From contig JAILFQ010000061.1 of NCBI GenBank assembly GCA_024697505.1, positions 1 through 6,849 of the forward strand: a stretch of 6,849 bases of DNA, written 5' to 3'. A program made the position numbers and the translations under genes. The notes beneath the pieces were generated by a model, which did no database searches, was not told the origin of the DNA, and worked only from the letters and a program-made list of their open reading frames with translations. Below are positions 1 through 6,257 of this stretch, in pieces (position 1 is the first letter of the stretch; each line of letters opens with the position of its first letter). The DNA is from Lachnospiraceae bacterium. GTDB taxonomy: Bacteria > Bacillota > Clostridia > Lachnospirales > Lachnospiraceae.

Positions 1-9
1 TGTATTATG

Positions 10-49
10 TAGAATAAAAAAGAGAAGCTTTGCTTCTGTTATTATTCTA
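10..49 (+). other. Hairpin-forming sequence upstream of the sigma factor gene
   Basis: TAGAATAA (10-17) is the exact reverse complement of TTATTCTA (42-49). Nested inside is a second perfect stem, AGAAGC (23-28) with GCTTCT (32-37), around a TTT loop. The inner hairpin follows an A-rich run and is followed by a T-rich but interrupted stretch. It could therefore be a weak intrinsic terminator of a gene left of the window, or a folded leader of the sigma factor mRNA. The structure ends 11 bases before the GAGG ribosome binding site. Which of the two it is cannot be decided without the upstream sequence. Confidence 0.35.
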
Positions 50-72
50 TTAAAAGAAAAGAGGACAAAGGC

Positions 73-636
73 TTGGAAGATACTGAGATCATAAGCCTGT
101 TTTTCGACAGGAATGAAGATGCGATCATTAATACAAAAGCCAAATACGGAAGGCTTTGTGCATCGATTGCAAGACACATTTTACCTGACGAGCGCGACGT
201 TGAGGAATGTGTTGAAGATACCTGGATCAGAGCGTGGAATGCTATACCTCCGCAGGAACCGAGGTCGTTGTCGGCGTTTTTGTCTACAATAACAAGAAAC
301 CTTGCGCTTGATAAGCATTCATATAATTACGCCGAAATAAGAAATTCGGGAATAACCGAAGCTTTTGATGAGTTAGAGGATGTCCTTTCCTTTACAGAAA
401 AGGGATTCGAGCGAAAAGAAGAGACCATGGGCTTTTCGGAGTTCATTAACCGTTTTCTGAGAAAACAGTCAAAAGACAACAGAATTATCTTCGTAAGAAG
501 ATATTGGTATGGCGATAGCGTAAACGAAATTGCAGAGGATCTTAAGATGAGTGAAAGTAAAGTTAAAACATCACTTTTCAGAACCCGCAACCGCTTACGG
601 GAAGCTATGATCAAGGAGGATATAAAAATTGGATAA
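73..636 (+). CDS. ECF-type RNA polymerase sigma factor (sigma-70 family)
   Basis: A 187-residue protein with the two-domain plan of extracytoplasmic-function sigma factors, which direct RNA polymerase to a small regulon. Region 2 spans roughly residues 22-85 and includes the acidic helix around ERDVEECVEDTWIRAW (40-55), typical of the core-polymerase and -10 binding helices. Region 4 spans roughly 125-180, with a helix-turn-helix near 150-172 (VNEIAEDLKMSESKVKTSLF). A charged linker of about 40 residues joins them. The start is a TTG codon, chosen because GAGG at 61-64 sits 8 bases upstream and no better ATG is in frame. The 3' end overlaps the next gene by 8 bases, so the two are probably translationally coupled. 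That gene encodes a membrane protein that probably holds this factor inactive. Such factors usually drive their own promoter, but no convincing ECF promoter is visible in bases 1-60, so the promoter is likely further upstream. The family call is firm; the regulon is unknown. Confidence 0.9.
   Translation: MEDTEIISLFFDRNEDAIINTKAKYGRLCASIARHILPDERDVEECVEDTWIRAWNAIPPQEPRSLSAFLSTITRNLALDKHSYNYAEIRNSGITEAFDELEDVLSFTEKGFERKEETMGFSEFINRFLRKQSKDNRIIFVRRYWYGDSVNEIAEDLKMSESKVKTSLFRTRNRLREAMIKEDIKIG
613..620 (+). promoter_or_regulatory. Ribosome binding site inside the sigma factor gene, setting a TTG start
   Basis: AAGGAGGA is a near-perfect Shine-Dalgarno sequence located within the last codons of the sigma factor gene, 8 bases before the TTG at 629. 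It supports the non-ATG start of the downstream membrane protein and the 8-base gene overlap, an arrangement that favours coupled synthesis of a sigma factor and its regulator. Confidence 0.8.
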
Positions 637-1399
637 GAAAGAAAAATTTGAAGCCTTCCATAAAGCTTTGGATGAAGATATCCTCATGGAAGCAAAAGAA
701 GAAAGAGAAAGACAAGTGAAGAAGTTTAATCCTTATGCTTATGGTTCACTTGCTGCCGCATGTGCCCTTGTTGTTATTGCGGGAGCCGTTGCCGTAAGTC
801 AAACAGGTTTCGGAAATGCGAAAAAATCCGCTGACGAAAGCACCTTTGCAGAGTTCAGTATGTTAAACTCTGTTGATGCAATGGAAGAGTCGGACAGGGA
901 TTATATGGAGCAAAAGTATTTTGTGACTTCAAGTACAGATGCAGAACTTGGCTGTGACGGCTATGAAGGTGATGTTGCATGTGATGCAGCTACAATTGCA
1001 AATCCTGTTTCCGAATCCGGAAAAGAGGAACTTCTTGAATACGGTTTTGAGTTTTCCTGCCCTGAAAGTGCGGAAAATATCGCTTATTCAAGAATAAACA
1101 TGGGAACAGTTTACATGGGACAGGTTACTTTTACTATTAACGGAACAGAGTATACCTGCAGAGAGAAAAAAACAGACGCACCGGAAGATATATCCGGTTT
1201 GTATTACTCTTTTGATAATACAAAGAATGTGGAACTTTCCGATGAAATAAGCGGAAGTCTTTACTACTTTGAAAACGGAACCGGACATTTGGACTTCTAT
1301 TCAAACGGTCTTTCCTGCTCCATTGCAACAGATTCACTTACAAATACGGAGGACTTTATAAGTCTTGCAAAAACCGTATTTGCATCGATCATTAAGTAG
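629..1399 (+). CDS. Probable membrane-bound anti-sigma factor with extracytoplasmic sensor-like domain
   Basis: A 256-residue single-pass membrane protein. Residues 1-35 form a highly charged cytoplasmic segment, 36-57 a hydrophobic helix rich in Ala, Val and Ile, and 58-256 lie outside the cell. The outer part has a low-complexity acidic linker (about 65-130) and then a compact domain (about 137-256). This domain, with a GQVTFTINGTEYTCR strand pair and a DISGLYYSF motif, resembles the DUF4367-like domains found beside sigma factors in Clostridia; that resemblance is from memory and tentative. Five cysteines (109, 118, 144, 177, 230) lie outside, so disulfides are possible. The short N-terminal segment lacks the HxxxCxxC zinc anti-sigma motif. 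The anti-sigma role is therefore inferred from topology and from the 8-base overlap with the sigma factor gene. The start is TTG, set by AAGGAGGA 8 bases upstream. The serpin lipoprotein gene follows after 27 bases. Confidence 0.72.
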   Translation: MDKKEKFEAFHKALDEDILMEAKEERERQVKKFNPYAYGSLAAACALVVIAGAVAVSQTGFGNAKKSADESTFAEFSMLNSVDAMEESDRDYMEQKYFVTSSTDAELGCDGYEGDVACDAATIANPVSESGKEELLEYGFEFSCPESAENIAYSRINMGTVYMGQVTFTINGTEYTCREKKTDAPEDISGLYYSFDNTKNVELSDEISGSLYYFENGTGHLDFYSNGLSCSIATDSLTNTEDFISLAKTVFASIIK

Positions 1400-1426
1400 C
1401 AATGTTTAAATTTAAAGGGAGTAATT

Positions 1427-2842
1427 ATGAGAAAGAAGAGTTTATTTAAAAGGCTTGTTTGTCTTGCCCTTACTTCCTGTATGCTTGTATCTTTTACGGC
1501 ATGTGGAAGTAAGACGGAAGATAAAGAGCCGGAAATAAAAAAAGAAAATGTAAGCAAAAAAGAAGAAACGCCGTTGGGCTCCGGAAACGTTGTTACCGCA
1601 ACCTATCCGGAAACGGTTAAGTACCCTAGTTACGATGATTTTTACACAGAAAAAGACGGATACGATTTTGATGCTTACAACGAAGCTTACGATGCCTGGG
1701 CAAACAGCAGAACTATCTTTGAAGACACTGCCTACATCGGTAAAATGAAGGAGTTTCTTGCAAAGAGTACAAAGCTTATGCTTAAAGACTCGGACGGCGC
1801 CAACAGGGTTTATTCGCCTATAAGCTTTTATCTTGCTCTTGGAATGTTGTCCGAAATAACAGACACCGACACAAGAAAAGAAATACTTTCCGCCATGGGA
1901 GTGGAAAGCATTGAAGAAGCAAGAGAAGTTGCAAATGCTCTTTGGAAAGCCAATTACAAGGACGATGGTTCCATTACATCAATCCTCGGTTCTTCCGTTT
2001 GGCTTTCGAACACTTTCCCATATAAAAAAGACGCTTTGGATAATCTTGCAAAGTACTATTATTCTTCATCCTTCAGCGGAGAAATGGGAAGCCTTGAGTA
2101 TAACAGCATTTTTAAAGACTGGTTGAATGCTCAGACAGGAGACCTTTTAACAGATATGGTGGATTCCCTCGGTTTTACACCGGAGACCGTTCTTGCCCTT
2201 GCCACAACGGTTTATTATACAGCTACCTGGCAGGACGAGTTTTACGAGACAGAGGAGCTTACCTTTAAGAAAGCGGACGGCACATCTTTTAATACCGATT
2301 TTCTTAAGGAAAGAGGTAAAAATACGGTTTGGTTTGGAAAGAACTTTACCGCAACATCCAAGTCTTTCTTAAACGGCGGAAGAATGTATTTTATTCTTCC
2401 AAACAGCGGAGTATCAACAAACGATCTTTTGGATGATGAAGAGGCCGCTTCCTTTATGGCAGATCCTTCAAACACAGATTTAAAGAGTGGAAGATACTGG
2501 GTAAACATGTTTGTTCCGAAGTTTGATGTATCCTGCCAGACAGATCTTAAGGCAGTAATGCAGGAACTTGGCATTGAAAAAGTTATGGGAAGCCTTGCGG
2601 ATTTTTCACCGGTTTCCGATTACGGAGAAATAGTACTTTCATCCGCATCCCACGGCGCAAGAGTTCTTATTGATGAAAAGGGTTGTAAAGCTGCCGCTTT
2701 TACGGTAATGATGATGGAAAATACAGCTTTTGTTCAGTATGATGAATACGATTTTTATGCAAACAGACCATTTTTCTTTGTAATTACGGGAAATGACGGC
2801 TCCATCCTTTTCAACGGACTTGTTAATTGCCCCGTTGAGTAA
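1427..2842 (+). CDS. Serpin-family protease inhibitor, surface lipoprotein
   Basis: A 471-residue lipoprotein. Residues 1-25 are a signal peptide (basic start, hydrophobic core) ending in the lipobox FTAC, with Cys26 the lipidation site, so it should sit on the outer face of the membrane. Residues 27-100 are a Lys/Glu- then Tyr/Asp-rich spacer. A full serpin fold follows (about 103-469). Serpin landmarks are NRVYSPISFYLALGML (126-141), the TTVYYTATW strand with Trp268, VPKFDVS (363-369), ADFS (391-394), His409, the hinge EKGCKAAAFT (417-426), and the C-terminal RPFFFVI...GSILFNGLVN (447-467). Serpins trap serine or cysteine proteases by suicide inhibition. Counting 17 residues from hinge Glu417 puts P1 near Thr433, but the loop runs about four residues longer than in alpha-1-antitrypsin, so P1 is uncertain. 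The start is ATG with AAAGGGAG 5 bases upstream. It ends the sigma/anti-sigma unit and is the likely effector, perhaps defending the cell against host or competitor proteases. Confidence 0.93.
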   Translation: MRKKSLFKRLVCLALTSCMLVSFTACGSKTEDKEPEIKKENVSKKEETPLGSGNVVTATYPETVKYPSYDDFYTEKDGYDFDAYNEAYDAWANSRTIFEDTAYIGKMKEFLAKSTKLMLKDSDGANRVYSPISFYLALGMLSEITDTDTRKEILSAMGVESIEEAREVANALWKANYKDDGSITSILGSSVWLSNTFPYKKDALDNLAKYYYSSSFSGEMGSLEYNSIFKDWLNAQTGDLLTDMVDSLGFTPETVLALATTVYYTATWQDEFYETEELTFKKADGTSFNTDFLKERGKNTVWFGKNFTATSKSFLNGGRMYFILPNSGVSTNDLLDDEEAASFMADPSNTDLKSGRYWVNMFVPKFDVSCQTDLKAVMQELGIEKVMGSLADFSPVSDYGEIVLSSASHGARVLIDEKGCKAAAFTVMMMENTAFVQYDEYDFYANRPFFFVITGNDGSILFNGLVNCPVE

Positions 2843-2855
2843 AGAAAAGATTTTT

Positions 2856-2912
2856 GCTTCGGCCTTCGGGTTTTGGGTAAAGCCAAAACCTGAAGAGGCC
2901 GGAGCTTTTTTT
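2856..2912 (+). terminator. Intrinsic terminator after the serpin gene
   Basis: The left arm (2856-2876) pairs with the right arm (2883-2905) to form a stem of about 20 pairs with one bulged base and two mismatches or GU pairs, closing on a loop of about 6 bases (GTAAAG). A run of seven T follows at 2906-2912. It begins 14 bases after the serpin stop codon and marks the 3' end of the sigma/anti-sigma/serpin unit. Confidence 0.9.
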
Positions 2913-2937
2913 ATTTTCTTCCGGACGCAATGTCTTC

Positions 2938-2966
2938 TTTACAGATAAATGTCGAATTGTTATTAT
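2938..2966 (+). promoter_or_regulatory. Predicted sigma-A-type promoter for the S66 peptidase / GH31 genes
   Basis: TTTACA (2938-2943; 5 of 6 to TTGACA) and TATTAT (2961-2966; 5 of 6 to TATAAT) are separated by exactly 17 bases. The site lies after the serpin terminator and before the next gene. The predicted transcription start near 2972-2974 gives a 5' leader of roughly 90 bases. AT-rich sequence makes chance matches common, but spacing, position and match quality all agree. Confidence 0.6.
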
Positions 2967-2970
2967 AAAA

Positions 2971-3044
2971 TTAGACCGCAAAGTAATGATTACAATATTT
3001 ACAAACTAAGATAAAATACCACAAAATGCTTATTTGCGGTTTAA
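2971..3044 (+). promoter_or_regulatory. Long-range inverted repeat in the leader of the S66 peptidase gene
   Basis: Bases 2971-2986 (core ACCGCAAA, then a bulged G and TAA) pair with 3030-3044 (core TTATTTGCGGT). Together they make about 15 base pairs with one GU pair and one bulge, around a 43-base AT-rich loop. The left arm coincides with the predicted transcript 5' end and the right arm ends 6 bases before the AAAGGGAG ribosome binding site. It could be a leader RNA element controlling translation or stability, or a paired operator in DNA. I do not recognise a known riboswitch class in it. Confidence 0.45.
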
Positions 3045-3065
3045 ATATAAAAAGGGAGTTTATAG

Positions 3066-4130
3066 ATGAGATATCCTGAATTTTTACAAGAAAAGGGCAG
3101 AATAGCTTTTATCGCACCATCATTTGGGGCAAATACGGAGCCTTATACTTCCGAACTTAACAGTGCTCTTAAGGTGTTTAAAGAAAAAAGATATGAAACT
3201 GTACTTGGTCCCAATGCCTTTGCGGGAGAGGGAATAGGAATAAGCAATAGTCCCAAAAAATGCGGAGACGAGCTTAATGAGTACTACTTAAGCAATAATA
3301 ACGATGTTATTATTTCCGTAGGCGGCGGAGAGCTTATGTGCGAAACGGTGGACTATATAGACTTTGAAGCTATAAAGGCTGCAAAACCAAAGTGGTATAT
3401 GGGCTATTCGGATAACACCAATTTTATATTTCTTCAGGCTACTCTTTGCGATACTGCAGGTATTTACGCCCCATGTGCAGGGACTTTTGGCTGTCTGCCT
3501 TGGCATGAAGCAGTAAGTGATGCATTTGATATGCTTACGGGAAAGAAACTTTGTGTTAAAGGGTATGACAAATTTGAAATCGAATCATTAAAGAGCGGGG
3601 AAAATCCCCTTGTTCCGTACAATACAACAGAAAACCGGGAACTTTACATATACGATCACAAAAATAAAAAGGCGGTTTCTCTTGTAAGAGAAGCAAGAGA
3701 CTGCAAAACGGAGTTTTCGGGAAGGCTTATAGGCGGCTGCCTGGATTGTCTTGTAAACCTTTGCGGCACAAAGTATGATAAAGTCAAAGATTTTACGGAA
3801 AAATACAAAGATGAAGGTATTATCTGGTTCCTTGAAGCCTGCGATCTTAATGTTTTTTCCATCAGAAGGGCAATATGGGAGTTGAAGAGTGCCGGCTGGT
3901 TTAAATACACAAAAGGTTTTGTGTTCGGCCGTCCTATGCATCTTAATGAGCCTATTATGAACCTTAACCGCCATAATGCGGTAACGGATCTCCTGGAAGA
4001 ATTTAATGTGCCTATTGTAATGGATGCGGATATAGGCCACCTTCCGCCGATGATGCCTTTAATGTGCGGTGCATATGCTGATATTTCCCTTAGCGGAAAT
4101 GATATAAATGTTAATTTTGAACTAAAGTAA
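3066..4130 (+). CDS. S66-family peptidase (LD-carboxypeptidase / MccF-like)
   Basis: A 354-residue soluble protein with no signal peptide or membrane segment, so cytoplasmic. It carries the S66 serine peptidase layout: the N-terminal strand RIAFIAPS (12-19), the SVGGG turn (84-88), the nucleophile elbow GYSDNT with Ser115 (113-118), the catalytic Glu257 in WFLEACD, and the catalytic His325 in DADIGHLPP (320-328). Family members either trim the terminal D-amino acid from murein tetrapeptides during cell-wall recycling (LdcA) or cleave microcin C-type peptide-nucleotides as self-immunity (MccF). The length, near 350 rather than about 300, is closer to the MccF side, but substrate cannot be read from sequence. 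The start is ATG with AAAGGGAG 7 bases upstream. A promoter and structured leader precede it, and the GH31 gene follows after 38 bases, probably on the same transcript. Confidence 0.92.
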   Translation: MRYPEFLQEKGRIAFIAPSFGANTEPYTSELNSALKVFKEKRYETVLGPNAFAGEGIGISNSPKKCGDELNEYYLSNNNDVIISVGGGELMCETVDYIDFEAIKAAKPKWYMGYSDNTNFIFLQATLCDTAGIYAPCAGTFGCLPWHEAVSDAFDMLTGKKLCVKGYDKFEIESLKSGENPLVPYNTTENRELYIYDHKNKKAVSLVREARDCKTEFSGRLIGGCLDCLVNLCGTKYDKVKDFTEKYKDEGIIWFLEACDLNVFSIRRAIWELKSAGWFKYTKGFVFGRPMHLNEPIMNLNRHNAVTDLLEEFNVPIVMDADIGHLPPMMPLMCGAYADISLSGNDINVNFELK

Positions 4131-4155
4131 CCAATAGTAATAAAAAGATTTCACT

Positions 4156-4161
4156 GGGAGG
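4156..4161 (+). promoter_or_regulatory. Ribosome binding site that selects the second ATG of the GH31 gene
   Basis: GGGAGG lies 1 base before the first in-frame ATG (4163) but 7 bases before the second (4169). Only the latter has normal spacing, so 4169 is the preferred start; the longer form would add just Met-Ser. Confidence 0.75.
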
Positions 4162-4168
4162 AATGAGT

Positions 4169-6193
4169 ATGGAGTTTTTAAATGAGAACGGAGCCCTTAT
4201 TTGTATGAGGCAGGGTGAAACCTTAAGAATTGAAGCATGGGGAAAGGATTCTTTCCGCATACGCGCAACTATGCTTCATGAGTTTACCGGAAATAATTGG
4301 GCTCTTACAGAAAAGACAGATGGTTCTGTGGCAGATGTAAAGATATATGAAAAAGGAGAGTGGGACGGAGACCCGCTTCTTGGCGCAGAAGGATGTGCAG
4401 TTATTACAAACGGCCGTATAAAGGCAATTGTTAACTGGGTAGGTATCATTTCCTTATATAAGGATGATGAACTTTTCTTAAGAGAATATTACCGTTCCTA
4501 CGGCGGTACAATTTCCAAGGAAAGCAGATGTCTTAAGACTATAAACAGAGAGTGGAAGGGAGTTATAGGCGGAAGCGAATTCTCTCTTAATCTCAAGTTT
4601 GAGTCAAATGATGGTGAAAAGCTTTTTGGTATGGGCCAGTACCAGCAGCCGTATATGAACTTAAAGGGAACAAGTCTTGAGCTTGCTCAGAGAAATTCTC
4701 AGATTTCGGTACCTTTCCTTTTGTCAAATCTTGGCTACGGGCTTCTCTGGAACAATCCGGGCGTAGGAAATGTATCATTTGCAAAGAACTATACCGAGTG
4801 GACCATGAAGGCTACAAAAGAGATGGATTATTGGGTAACTGTTGCAGATACTCCAAAGGCAATTCTTGCAAACTATACAAACGTATCCGGTCATGCTCCT
4901 AAATTTCCTGAAGACCTTATGGGACTTTGGCAGTGTAAGTTAAGATACCGTACTCAGGAAGAGGTTTTAAGCGTTGCAAGACAGTACCAAAAGGAAGGCA
5001 TTAAGATAGACCAGATTGTTATAGACTTTTTCCACTGGACAGTACAGGGAGACTGGAAGTTCGACAAGAAATACTGGCCGGACCCTAAGGCAATGGTGGA
5101 CGAACTCCATTCCATGGGAATCAAGGTTATTGTTTCCGTTTGGCCTTCTGTGGACCGTAAGAGCGAAAACTTCTATCCAATGATGGAAAAAGGCCTTTTA
5201 ATAAAGACTGAACGCGGCGCCGCTCAGACATACGATTACCAGGGAGACTGCGTCGAGATCGACCCGTTCAACCCTAAGACAAGAGAGTATGTTTGGGAAG
5301 TATGTAAGAAGAATTACTACGATTTCGGAATAGATGCTTTCTGGCTTGATAATTCCGAGCCGGATTACGGTGTATACGATTTTGAAAATTACAGATATTT
5401 CGCAGGACCTGCTCTTGAAGTAAGCAATATATATCCTCAGATGTATTCAAGAGTCTTTTACGATAAGATGAGTAAAATAGGTGACGGAACTGTTGTAAAC
5501 CTTTTACGTTGCGCATGGGCCGGAAGCCAGAAGTACGGAAACGTAGTCTGGTCCGGAGATATTCCAAGTACCTTCGAAAGCTTTAAAGACCAGCTTCAGG
5601 CAGGCCTTAACATGGGTATTGCAGGTATTCCGTGGTGGACAACAGATATAGGCGGATTTATGACGGATGATGTTAACGATCCTGACTTTAGACAGCTTCT
5701 TATCCGCTGGTATCAGTTTGCGGTTTATTCCGCAGTTTTACGTATGCATGGCGACAGAGGTCCTTACGATATTCCTCCTCTTGACGACAGAGACTTTGGC
5801 GGCGGTTATCTCCATACAGGCCAGCCTAATGAGCTTTGGAGCTATGGAGAAGAGAATTACAAGATCATGAAGAAATACTATGACATTCGTATTTCCATGC
5901 ATGATTACATAAAGAAACTTTATGATGAAGCTTCCGGAAACGGTTCTCCGCTTATAAGAACCATGTTCTACGAGTTCCCTAATGATCCAAAGTGCTGGGA
6001 ACTTGACGACCAGTACATGTTTGGAGACAAGTATCTTGTAGCACCTATATTTGAACTTAACAGTTTCGAAAGAGAAGTATATCTTCCTACAGGAAAGTGG
6101 AAACTTACATCAACCGGACAGGTATATGACGGAAAGCTTAAGCTTAAGGTGGATGCGCCTATAGATTACATGCCTGTATTTGAAAAGATCTGA
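4169..6193 (+). CDS. GH31 family alpha-glycosidase (alpha-xylosidase/alpha-glucosidase type)
   Basis: A 674-residue cytoplasmic enzyme from the preferred start (676 from ATG 4163; residue numbers here use the longer form). Retaining GH31 enzymes hydrolyse alpha-linked glucose or xylose from oligosaccharides. An N-terminal beta-sandwich spans about 1-245. The catalytic barrel spans about 250-585, with the IVIDFFHW substrate-binding segment (285-292), the nucleophile Asp396 in FWLDNSEPD (393-401), Arg450, the acid/base Asp466 in WSGDIPSTF (463-471), WWTTDIGGF (491-499), and His529 in RMHGDRG. A short beta domain (about 590-676) follows. The protein is shorter than YicI-like enzymes (about 770) and lacks PA14 or distal C-terminal domains. 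WLDNSEPD recalls the WLDATEPE-type nucleophile motif of some alpha-xylosidases, so xyloglucan- or isoprimeverose-type substrates are possible, but alpha-glucosidase activity is equally allowed. It lies 38 bases after the S66 gene with no terminator between, and converges on a TetR gene. Confidence 0.93.
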   Translation: MEFLNENGALICMRQGETLRIEAWGKDSFRIRATMLHEFTGNNWALTEKTDGSVADVKIYEKGEWDGDPLLGAEGCAVITNGRIKAIVNWVGIISLYKDDELFLREYYRSYGGTISKESRCLKTINREWKGVIGGSEFSLNLKFESNDGEKLFGMGQYQQPYMNLKGTSLELAQRNSQISVPFLLSNLGYGLLWNNPGVGNVSFAKNYTEWTMKATKEMDYWVTVADTPKAILANYTNVSGHAPKFPEDLMGLWQCKLRYRTQEEVLSVARQYQKEGIKIDQIVIDFFHWTVQGDWKFDKKYWPDPKAMVDELHSMGIKVIVSVWPSVDRKSENFYPMMEKGLLIKTERGAAQTYDYQGDCVEIDPFNPKTREYVWEVCKKNYYDFGIDAFWLDNSEPDYGVYDFENYRYFAGPALEVSNIYPQMYSRVFYDKMSKIGDGTVVNLLRCAWAGSQKYGNVVWSGDIPSTFESFKDQLQAGLNMGIAGIPWWTTDIGGFMTDDVNDPDFRQLLIRWYQFAVYSAVLRMHGDRGPYDIPPLDDRDFGGGYLHTGQPNELWSYGEENYKIMKKYYDIRISMHDYIKKLYDEASGNGSPLIRTMFYEFPNDPKCWELDDQYMFGDKYLVAPIFELNSFEREVYLPTGKWKLTSTGQVYDGKLKLKVDAPIDYMPVFEKI

Positions 6194-6205
6194 TTCATAA
6201 TAAAA

Positions 6206-6235
6206 AAACGCCCGACACACAAATGTCGGGCGTTT
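6206..6235. terminator. Shared bidirectional terminator between the GH31 and TetR genes
   Basis: A perfect 12-bp stem, AAACGCCCGACA (6206-6217) with TGTCGGGCGTTT (6224-6235), closes on a 6-base loop. Read on the minus strand it ends in seven T (complement of 6202-6208), a strong terminator 22 bases after the TetR stop. Read on the plus strand only three T follow before GCTATG, so it is weaker for GH31, whose stop is 12 bases upstream of the stem. Confidence 0.88.
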
Positions 6236-6257
6236 GCTATGTAAAAAACAAAAATTT

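Noticed and set aside
1..60. ECF-type autoregulatory promoter ahead of the sigma factor
   Set aside because: No AAC-type -35 element with a suitably spaced -10 could be found. The promoter is probably left of the window.
1405..1416. Palindrome TTTAAATTTAAA between the anti-sigma and serpin genes
   Set aside because: It is built only of A and T in AT-rich DNA, so a chance match is likely. No partner copy was seen in the other intergenic regions.
2242..2574. A 110-codon open frame on the minus strand inside the serpin gene
   Set aside because: It is antisense to conserved serpin sequence and has no plausible ribosome binding site or domain.
2998..3017. TTTACA with TAAAAT as a second promoter for the S66 gene
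   Set aside because: The two boxes are only about 8 bases apart, far from the usual 17. The pair at 2938-2966 fits much better.
3588..4040. A 150-codon open frame on the minus strand inside the S66 peptidase gene
   Set aside because: It lies wholly antisense to a gene with all three catalytic residues in place, and its translation shows no recognisable domain. It is a shadow frame.
4163..4168. First ATG as the start of the GH31 protein
   Set aside because: It leaves only 1 base after GGGAGG, while the ATG at 4169 has normal 7-base spacing. The difference is two residues.
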